A DNA stretch of 16,610 bases, taken from CAZOMR01 sp964580655. GTDB lineage: Bacteria > RBG-13-61-14 > CAZOMR01. A program made the position numbers and the translations under genes. Position 1 is the stretch's first letter; the number at the start of each line of letters is the position of its first letter. The notes beneath the pieces are model-generated. The model did not search any database. It saw only the letters and a list, made by a program, of their open reading frames with translations, and was not told the origin of the DNA. Of this stretch, positions 1-5,465 are shown one piece after another. The stretch covers positions 1 through 16,610 of the forward strand of contig CAZOMR010000046.1 of the NCBI GenBank assembly GCA_964580655.1, given 5' to 3'.

Positions 1-31
1 ATAAACCCAAAAAAGGGGTTAAAAAAATGAT

Positions 32-271
32 TCACCAAATATGTCGCACACCCGTGTATCCTCTTCCAGTGGCAAGCGACTTGGCCAGAGAAAAATATTT
101 GGCGTTGTCACCGCCCTGGAAGTAAAGGGTTCGGTTTACGATCGGAAAATAAAGCAAGGATGCGAAGACCAGAACCAGTATTATCCGCAGGTAAGGAAGC
201 AGGCGAGGATGGGTCAACCCGGTTTGTTTATCTGGCAATGGTGGCGGAAGCGCTTTTTTCTCATTAGACAT
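32..271 (-). CDS. Truncated N-terminus of a GT39/ArnT-like membrane glycosyltransferase
   Basis: The 79-residue product starts with a short charged/proline-rich cytoplasmic tail (MSNEKKALPPPLPDKQ). One transmembrane segment follows (about residues 28-46), then a periplasmic stretch with GGDNAKYFSLAKSLATGRGY. In the PMT/ArnT family (GT39), which moves sugars from polyprenyl-phosphate donors onto lipid or protein acceptors in the periplasm, an acidic residue after the first membrane helix followed by 'AKSLAxGxGY' is typical. A full protein has around 500 residues and many helices; here a TGA stops the frame right after that motif. The 31 remaining nucleotides of the window do not continue the family motif in any frame. 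The gene lies 29 nt behind the RDD gene and so could be the tail of that operon. It is probably a truncated or frameshifted remnant, though a real short protein or an assembly error cannot be excluded. Confidence 0.5.
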   Translation of the reverse strand: MSNEKKALPPPLPDKQTGLTHPRLLPYLRIILVLVFASLLYFPIVNRTLYFQGGDNAKYFSLAKSLATGRGYTGVRHIW

Positions 272-300
272 TATACCAACAGGTAAATCCGGTTAAGGGG

Positions 301-1434
301 TCAAGATTTTTTGAAATTTGACTTGATGAGACGGAGTGTCTTGGTCCCCGAGAACTGCTCATGCGCGCCACGGTGGTCTTTCCCGAGCAGGATCGTGAGC
401 AGGCCCAGGCCGAGTGGCAGAATAAGGACAAGATAGATAAGTGCCCTGATAATGGCCTGTGCAGAATGAAGCGGCACATCGTTTTCATCTGCGGTTTGAA
501 TTTTGAAGATCATCTGCCCCGGTGTCTGGCCGGATGTGAGTACAAAGAATGTCTCGGAGAAGAGGAATATCACTATCATCATCATGCCGAGCGGGATGAT
601 GACCTTGACCAGCCACTGCATCGGCGAGAACTCTACCCTGCCCAGGCCTCCGGCCCACATTGCGCCCATGTAAAGGACGGAGAAGATCAGGGCATAGACA
701 AGAAGGTCGGCCGCGCCTGCGAGAGCCCGGGTGGACAAGGAAGCGGGGATGGCATCCTTCCTGGCTTGAGCTGGCTCCACGGCAATCTCTGCATCAGTGG
801 CATCGCTCCCTGCAGACCCGTAGGACACGCTTTCCTCGCCGAAGCCGGGCAGAAGCGGCTTACTGAAATCCGGCTTGAAGCTGTCAGAGCTTTCCTCACT
901 CGGGCCCGGTGGCGCTATCTCCACCCTGGAGATGGACTCGTCCGCTTCATCCCCCGGCATTACTTTCTCCGAAGAACTCTCTTGATCCCTTTTCGCATCC
1001 TTGAAAAAGCGGGACAGATCGCGCAACTCCGCATCAGAGCCGGTATAGGTCAAGGACTCCTCATCCAAAACAGGCCTCTCACCGGAATCAGAGATTTCCA
1101 TTTCCGGCTCCGGTTTCTTGACCTCGGGTTCCGGAGCAGGTTCCTCCGGCATTTCACTGGTCTTGCTTCTCTCTGAACTCGGAGGTAATTTTTCTTCTTC
1201 CGCGTCTTTCCGGGTTTTCATGGATGGAGGCACGGTCTCCAGGGTATCGGAGGCTGTCAAATCGGTTTGCGAGTCCGTATGCTCATCCTTCGGCACCCGG
1301 CTTTCTGCAGATCCCCTGGACTCCCTTCCGGGCAAGGGCTTGCGACAGCGCGCGCATTCCCTGCCTTCATGCAAATTAATGAACCCGCAGTAGGGACATT
1401 CAACCGGCCCTGCGGACCCCCCGGACTTGCTCAT
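301..1434 (-). CDS. Zinc-ribbon and RDD-domain membrane protein
   Basis: 377 residues in three parts. Residues 13-30 form a four-cysteine zinc ribbon (C13, C16, C27, C30; CPYC...CARC). Residues from about 35 to 229 are an acidic, serine/proline/glutamate-rich, probably disordered linker. Residues from about 230 to 377 are an RDD domain: STRALAGAADLLVYAL opens the first membrane helix, then come two or three more helices, the loop SGQTPGQMIFKIQ and the ending KDHRGAHEQFSGT, as is usual in RDD proteins. RDD proteins are inner-membrane proteins; some have been linked to ion transport, most have no known role. The ATG start overlaps the TGA of the upstream TPR gene (ATGA), so the two are probably translationally coupled. 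The family call is secure from the motifs; the function is unknown. Confidence 0.85.
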   Translation of the reverse strand: MSKSGGSAGPVECPYCGFINLHEGRECARCRKPLPGRESRGSAESRVPKDEHTDSQTDLTASDTLETVPPSMKTRKDAEEEKLPPSSERSKTSEMPEEPAPEPEVKKPEPEMEISDSGERPVLDEESLTYTGSDAELRDLSRFFKDAKRDQESSSEKVMPGDEADESISRVEIAPPGPSEESSDSFKPDFSKPLLPGFGEESVSYGSAGSDATDAEIAVEPAQARKDAIPASLSTRALAGAADLLVYALIFSVLYMGAMWAGGLGRVEFSPMQWLVKVIIPLGMMMIVIFLFSETFFVLTSGQTPGQMIFKIQTADENDVPLHSAQAIIRALIYLVLILPLGLGLLTILLGKDHRGAHEQFSGTKTLRLIKSNFKKS

Positions 1435-2192
1435 TGATCTTCCTCTCTCACCGATCTCACCGATTTCACCGATTCTTTGGATTTGGCCTCCACCAGGCGA
1501 ATATACATCTGGGCCTTCCGGTTCTCAGGCTCCTCGTCAAGAACCTGCCTCCATTCCTTGAGGGCATCCTCGATCTTTCCCATCGAATAATAGGCCACGC
1601 CCAGGTTGATCCGGGCCGCCAGGTAATCAGGCCGACTGCGCTTTATGTCCTCCAACTCCTTGAGGGCCTGCTCCTTCTTGCCCTGGTCATAAAGCACCTG
1701 GGCCCGCTTACTGCGGATGTCCGGAAACTCCGGCCTGAGCTTCAGGGCCTTGGAATACTCCTCTATGGCCTCCTCGAAAAGCCCGATCCCCCAATAGGTG
1801 TCTGCAAGCTCCGCGTGCATGTTTGCAAGCTTGCCACGGACAAAAGCATCAGGAAGACGATCCGAGGCAGAGGAATCATCCCCCTTATAATCCTTTGCCT
1901 GCCGGTAAAGCTCCTGTGCCTTATCGTATTGGCCCAGGTCATTGTAAGTGACTGCGAGGTTGAGCTGAACCTCGGTGTAATGGGGGTTGATGGAAAGCGA
2001 TCGGGTGAATGAGTCTATGGCCTTCTGGAATTTGCCCTGCGCATGGTAGATCACCCCGAGCATGTTCCAGACATCCGCGAAGGTCCCCACCTTATCCACA
2101 AAGGCCTCCAGGAGATTCTGAGCCTCCGGGTAATTGTTCTCAAGAAAACATTCCCGGCCCTTCAAGTAATATCCTCGCAGTTCCTCTTCCAT
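1431..2192 (-). CDS. Tetratricopeptide repeat protein
   Basis: 253 residues made almost entirely of about six TPR units. The clearest are ADVWNMLGVIYHAQGKFQKA, TEVQLNLAVTYNDLGQYDKA, ELADTYWGIGLFEEA and AARINLGVAYYSMGKIEDA, each with the W/L-G-Y-A-P spacing of the 34-residue repeat. There is no signal peptide, so it is probably a cytoplasmic or peripheral scaffold. The extreme C-terminus is a low-complexity S-V-[KR] triplet repeated three times, encoded by a 9-nt tandem repeat. The start ATG follows a purine-rich GACAGGGGGCG stretch. It lies 22 nt behind the NTF2-lipoprotein gene and overlaps the RDD gene by 4 nt. Its place between envelope lipoproteins and an RDD membrane protein suggests an assembly role at the inner membrane, which is inference only. 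Confidence 0.85.
   Translation of the reverse strand: MEEELRGYYLKGRECFLENNYPEAQNLLEAFVDKVGTFADVWNMLGVIYHAQGKFQKAIDSFTRSLSINPHYTEVQLNLAVTYNDLGQYDKAQELYRQAKDYKGDDSSASDRLPDAFVRGKLANMHAELADTYWGIGLFEEAIEEYSKALKLRPEFPDIRSKRAQVLYDQGKKEQALKELEDIKRSRPDYLAARINLGVAYYSMGKIEDALKEWRQVLDEEPENRKAQMYIRLVEAKSKESVKSVRSVREEDQ
1448..1474 (-). repeat. Three copies of a 9-nt tandem repeat at the end of the TPR gene
   Basis: On the plus strand TCACCGAT followed by C or T is repeated three times without a gap. Read on the coding strand it gives the residues S-V-K, S-V-R, S-V-R near the C-terminus of the TPR protein. The 9-nt period keeps the frame, so copy number can change without breaking the protein. Confidence 0.85.
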
Positions 2193-2214
2193 CGCGCCCC
2201 CTGTCGCCTTTGTG

Positions 2215-3021
2215 CTAAAGGCCCTTCACGATCCTCCAGCCCTCCGGCTCCCGGATCAACTCGATCCTCTCGATCTCCGAATGCACCTCTGGCTCTCCCA
2301 GGAGCTTTGCCTCCAACCGATAGCGTTGCTCCACCGTGGCATAGTTGCCAAAAAACCAGACCCTCCTGTCCCACGCCTCATACCGGATGTCATCGAAGAC
2401 CTGAAAGCTCTCTGAGAGCCTATGCTCAAGCTCCCGGACCCCCTGGCCGCGATGCTCATAGTGCTGAGAAACCACGCTCAGATACAATCGGAGGTCCTTG
2501 GTCTCAAGCGCCTCTTCACGGCGATCAAGAACCTCAATTATCCCGTCCTCCTCTTTCGCCTGGCCAGCAAGTAGCCGATAGACCTTGCTCCCCTCTATGA
2601 TCTTCCATCCCTCCTGACCCTGCCGCGCAAGCCGAAGATGCTGAGTCCGCCGGTAGCTTCTGGGCTTGGAGGAGATTACCCCCTCCAGCCAGAAATCCTC
2701 CCGGACAACAGCCCGATTTCCTTGCCGATAAATCGTTGGAGAAGAAAATCGAGCCTCAGGCCGCTCCGGGCATGAGAGTATTTGCTTAATCTTATCTCTG
2801 GCATGATCTAAAGGAAAGAAGGAATCCATGTAACCCTGACTCAGGCAGGAAAGATAACCATCCGTGTCTCCCTTCCTCAAGAATCGCGCCCTTTTTTCCA
2901 GTAAGCCCTGAATCTCATTCTCCTCGGAGCCGTGGCATCCAGCAAACAGGATCAAAACCGCAAGACAATATAAAAGCGCTCGGCCTGGCATGGTCTGTCT
3001 AGTCATGGATGGTTTTATCAT
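2215..3021 (-). CDS. Lipoprotein with two tandem NTF2-like domains
   Basis: 268 residues. A short basic n-region and a hydrophobic stretch lead to the lipobox LFAGC with the lipidated cysteine at residue 29. Residue +2 is His, not Asp, which by the Lol rule of enterobacteria favours the outer membrane. Two repeated units follow, about residues 37-153 and 162-268. Each opens with a helix (LLEKRARFLRKGD; VLDRREEALETKD), has a Y-L-S-x-[LV]-S-Q-x-Y segment, and closes with EGWKIIEG or EGWRIVKG, the end of the NTF2/SnoaL-like fold. No catalytic residues are recognised, so a binding role is more likely than an enzymatic one. The first ATG is preferred: it is preceded by AAAGGA at a 5-nt spacing, although this makes the gene overlap the bamD end by 23 nt; later in-frame ATGs (residues 6 and 11) lack such a site. 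Confidence 0.75.
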   Translation of the reverse strand: MIKPSMTRQTMPGRALLYCLAVLILFAGCHGSEENEIQGLLEKRARFLRKGDTDGYLSCLSQGYMDSFFPLDHARDKIKQILSCPERPEARFSSPTIYRQGNRAVVREDFWLEGVISSKPRSYRRTQHLRLARQGQEGWKIIEGSKVYRLLAGQAKEEDGIIEVLDRREEALETKDLRLYLSVVSQHYEHRGQGVRELEHRLSESFQVFDDIRYEAWDRRVWFFGNYATVEQRYRLEAKLLGEPEVHSEIERIELIREPEGWRIVKGL

Positions 3022-3904
3022 CGCGGTCCTTTCGCTCGAGCGCTGACTTTCGACTCAGGGCCATCTTGCAAAAAGCGCTTTCAGGAAACCGCGAGATAAA
3101 CTGCTCATAAAACAAGATCGCCTCTTCACGGCGGCTCAATCGGTCATAGCATTCCGCTTGCCGGAAGAGCGACTCCTCAGCATGCCCGGATTCCGGGTAA
3201 TTCCGCCATATCTTTTCAAAACGATTAGATGCGGCCCAGTAATTATTCTGCTTTTCGTAAAACCGGGCTACAAGAAAGTTATGTCTGGCCAGCCGCTCCT
3301 CGCAATCGCGAATCTTGGCCCGGGTATCCTCTGCATAGGAGCTTTCAGGATAGCGTGAAAGGAGAATCTGAAACTGCACCATCGCCATCTCTGTTTCACT
3401 CTGATCCCTGCCGGCCTTCAAGCGTTGATGATAATAGCAAAGCCCGAGGCGATAGGTGGCATAGGCGACTTCCTCATGCACCGGATGCAACCTGATGAAG
3501 TCTTCATAACACTGGATTGCAATCTCGTATTCTTCCACTCCGCCCATGCCAAAATGGCAGTCCGCGATCCGTAGCTCGGATAAAATAGCGTATTTGCTGA
3601 AGGGATAGTTATAGATAACCTCTTGAAATGACTCAATAGCGCGGGCGTAATTGCGATGTTGAAAAATCGGGCCGGCCCAGCTATCCTCGTATCTATTTTT
3701 AAGACCGGGAAACCTTTTTGCAAGCCAGTTGGGCTTGCCCTGATACAAAGCCATGGCTTCGGCATAGAGATCTTCTGCGGATGGAATCGGCTTTGGCTTT
3801 CTCCAGGTGCAGGCTCCTGCTTCAAGGAGCATCACCAGCCCGAAGACTGCCACGAGAAACCATCTCAGCACTGGCTTTGTCCCGGTTTTTCTACTTGGGC
3901 TCAT
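2999..3904 (-). CDS. bamD: Outer membrane protein assembly factor BamD
   Basis: 301 residues from the chosen start. The n-region MSPSRKTGTK, a hydrophobic core and the lipobox LEAGAC (Cys32; +2 is Thr) make it a lipoprotein, expected on the periplasmic face of the outer membrane. The rest is TPR-like and matches BamD/ComL: SAEDLYAEAMALYQ, YARAIESFQEVIYNYPFSKYA, ESSYAEDTRAKIRDCEERLARHNF and FEKIWRNYPESGHAEESLF. BamD works with BamA in folding beta-barrel proteins. It is longer than the E. coli protein (about 245 residues), with an extra segment of about 30 residues (KRFPGLKNRYEDSWAGP) inside the first repeat. The frame is open upstream to an ATG at 3946, but the ATG at 3904 overlaps the dksA stop as ATGA and gives a normal lipoprotein signal, so it was chosen. 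Confidence 0.85.
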   Translation of the reverse strand: MSPSRKTGTKPVLRWFLVAVFGLVMLLEAGACTWRKPKPIPSAEDLYAEAMALYQGKPNWLAKRFPGLKNRYEDSWAGPIFQHRNYARAIESFQEVIYNYPFSKYAILSELRIADCHFGMGGVEEYEIAIQCYEDFIRLHPVHEEVAYATYRLGLCYYHQRLKAGRDQSETEMAMVQFQILLSRYPESSYAEDTRAKIRDCEERLARHNFLVARFYEKQNNYWAASNRFEKIWRNYPESGHAEESLFRQAECYDRLSRREEAILFYEQFISRFPESAFCKMALSRKSALERKDRDDKTIHD

Positions 3905-4272
3905 TCCCCGCGAATTTTTTCCAGGCGCTCCTGCTCGGTCTTGCATTCAATGCAAAGCGTGGTGACTGGCCTCGCTTCGAGTCGCTTGAGATCAATCGAT
4001 CCTCCGCATACCTCGCAGATGCCGAAGGTGCCGTCCTCAATTCGTTTAATGGCCTGCTGGATTTTCAGGACAAGCTTTCGCTCCCTGTCGCGGATGCGGA
4101 GATCAAAGTTCCGGTCCGTCTCAGCAGAGGCCCTGTCGGTCAAGTCGGGAAAGGATTCGGGATTAGTGGATAACTCATCAACCGTCATCCCGAGTTTTCC
4201 CACCAGGTCTTCCAACTGCTTCACAAGAATCTTGCGAAAATGCTCTCGCTGTTTCTTCGTCAACTTGGCCAT
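3901..4272 (-). CDS. dksA: RNA polymerase-binding transcription factor DksA
   Basis: 123 residues. An N-terminal helix is followed by the coiled-coil with its tip D43-L-T-D46-R-A48, matching the functionally important Asp-Asp-Ala of E. coli DksA (D71, D74, A76). Then come the family signature RIRDRERKLVLKIQQAIKRI and a C4 zinc finger (C86, C89, C107, C110) in the usual GTFGICEVCG...KRLEARP...LCIEC context. DksA enters the secondary channel of RNA polymerase and, with ppGpp, changes transcription of stable RNA and stress genes. The protein is shorter than the E. coli one (151) at the N-terminus, as in many other phyla. A clean AAGGAG lies 7 nt before the ATG (4280-4285). It follows the GT4 gene by 53 nt and is coupled to bamD by an ATGA overlap. 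Confidence 0.93.
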   Translation of the reverse strand: MAKLTKKQREHFRKILVKQLEDLVGKLGMTVDELSTNPESFPDLTDRASAETDRNFDLRIRDRERKLVLKIQQAIKRIEDGTFGICEVCGGSIDLKRLEARPVTTLCIECKTEQERLEKIRGE

Positions 4273-4293
4273 AGTTTAACTCCTTGTCCTTTA

Positions 4294-4321
4294 ATATTAT
4301 CATGATCCCCCTGGTTTGCAA
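4294..4321 (-). promoter_or_regulatory. Possible sigma70-type promoter for dksA-bamD
   Basis: In the 53-nt gap before dksA, the minus strand reads TTGCAA (4316-4321), 16 nt, TAATAT (4294-4299). Each box matches four of six consensus bases. Transcription from here would give a leader of about 15 nt that contains the AAGGAG site. The match is modest; the gap is the largest between coding genes in the run from 7156 down to 301. Confidence 0.3.
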
Positions 4322-4325
4322 AATC

Positions 4326-5465
4326 TCAAGTAGCCTCCAATTCCTCTTGCACCGCTTGATATGCCTCAAGTGTCTTTTCCACCATCTCGTCCTCGGTAAA
4401 ATATCTCTTGAGGCGCGCATGCCCCCTTTCACCCATTTTGCGACTGCGCGCAGGATTCCTCAGTAAATTTATAACCGCATCCGCCAGGGCCGAAGCCTGT
4501 CGTGGCTGAATGAGGTATCCTGTTTCGGCTTGCTCGATCAACTCAGGGATAGCCCCCACTCTGGTTCCCACAACAGGTTTGTAGAGAGCCATCCATTCCA
4601 GGGCCGCCCTGCAGTTGCCCTCGCTTCTCAATGACGGAATTACCGCGACCTCGGTCAACTGCATGACATCAGCCCAGTTTGACCGGGGTCCAACCAGGAT
4701 GAATTTATCTCTCCACTTGGAGCGACTCAGTTGTTGCAGAAAGGGGCAATCGTTTTCAACATACGGGTAAATCAGGAGAAACCTGGCTTTCTGGAATTCA
4801 GCCAGAATCCTCGGAACAGCCTCTAGCAGATATTGATGCCCCTTGACCAAACCGATCCGACCCATAAAGCCAATCACCCTTTCATCCAAAGCCAGACCCA
4901 GGTCCCGGCGGACCTCTTCCGGAGTCCTCTCTGGCTTCACCTTATCCGGGTCAATTCCCATATGAATGGTCTGGATTTTGTTCGGCTTCAAATTAAGGCG
5001 AATGATAAGCTCTTGCTCAAGGAGCCTGTTGCTTGCGATGATCCTGTCGCTCCATTGTCCATATAGCTTCCGGTTTATCGGATCACGCCTCACCGGGCGC
5101 ATGTCCCCGCGTGTGCGGATCAGCCCCGGTCGGCATCTTAGCCTCTGCACTGCCCAGGCCATGATGATGAAGCCCTCCGACCGGTGAACATTGATTACCT
5201 GGAACCGCCCCCTCTTCAGGTATCTGCCAAGACTGGGCAAATCCTTGAAAAGCGGACCCGGATTGAGGCTGGTCATGCGAAACTGATCGCAGGTCTCTAC
5301 TCCTTCTTTAGCAACACGGTTCAAGAGCGGCGAGCCAGGAATACCCATCACTACCGGATGATGGCCCCGGGCGAGAATGCCGCGCGAGAGCCTGTGAATA
5401 TATTCGGCTTCAGCATTATACAAGCGGATAGGGGCCACCAGAAGGATTCGCAGGGAATTGCTCAA
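4326..5465 (-). CDS. GT4-family glycosyltransferase (GT-B fold)
   Basis: 379 residues. The N-terminal domain starts with RILLVAPIRL and contains the donor/acceptor-side motif NVHRSEGF (residues 92-99). The C-terminal nucleotide-sugar domain has MGRIGLVKGHQYLLEAV and the family's E-x7-E pair (E282, E290) in SEGNCRAALEWMALYKPVVG. GT4 enzymes are retaining transferases of the inner leaflet that add sugars to lipid A-core, O-antigen or other glycans; the sugar cannot be read from the sequence. The start is a TTG overlapping the TGA of the kinase-fold gene (TTGA), about 7 nt behind a GGGGGT stretch. The next in-frame ATG (residue 40) would remove the first beta strand, so TTG was kept. Coupling to the WaaP-like gene points to lipopolysaccharide core assembly. 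Confidence 0.88.
   Translation of the reverse strand: MSNSLRILLVAPIRLYNAEAEYIHRLSRGILARGHHPVVMGIPGSPLLNRVAKEGVETCDQFRMTSLNPGPLFKDLPSLGRYLKRGRFQVINVHRSEGFIIMAWAVQRLRCRPGLIRTRGDMRPVRRDPINRKLYGQWSDRIIASNRLLEQELIIRLNLKPNKIQTIHMGIDPDKVKPERTPEEVRRDLGLALDERVIGFMGRIGLVKGHQYLLEAVPRILAEFQKARFLLIYPYVENDCPFLQQLSRSKWRDKFILVGPRSNWADVMQLTEVAVIPSLRSEGNCRAALEWMALYKPVVGTRVGAIPELIEQAETGYLIQPRQASALADAVINLLRNPARSRKMGERGHARLKRYFTEDEMVEKTLEAYQAVQEELEAT

Noticed and set aside
5..25. AACCC-loop-GGGTT hairpin beside an A/T tract, looking like a terminator
   Set aside because: Read in the direction of the operon the T tract comes before the hairpin rather than after it, and the stem is only five base pairs.
262..280. 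Perfect TATAAT with an upstream TG just before the GT39 fragment start
   Set aside because: The box overlaps the ATG itself, so transcription would begin inside the gene; there is no in-place -35.
361..1176. 271-codon plus-strand open frame opposite the RDD gene
   Set aside because: It lies wholly inside the RDD gene on the other strand, has a composition rich in R/H/C/L typical of an antisense shadow, shows no domain, and the RDD frame has clear motifs.
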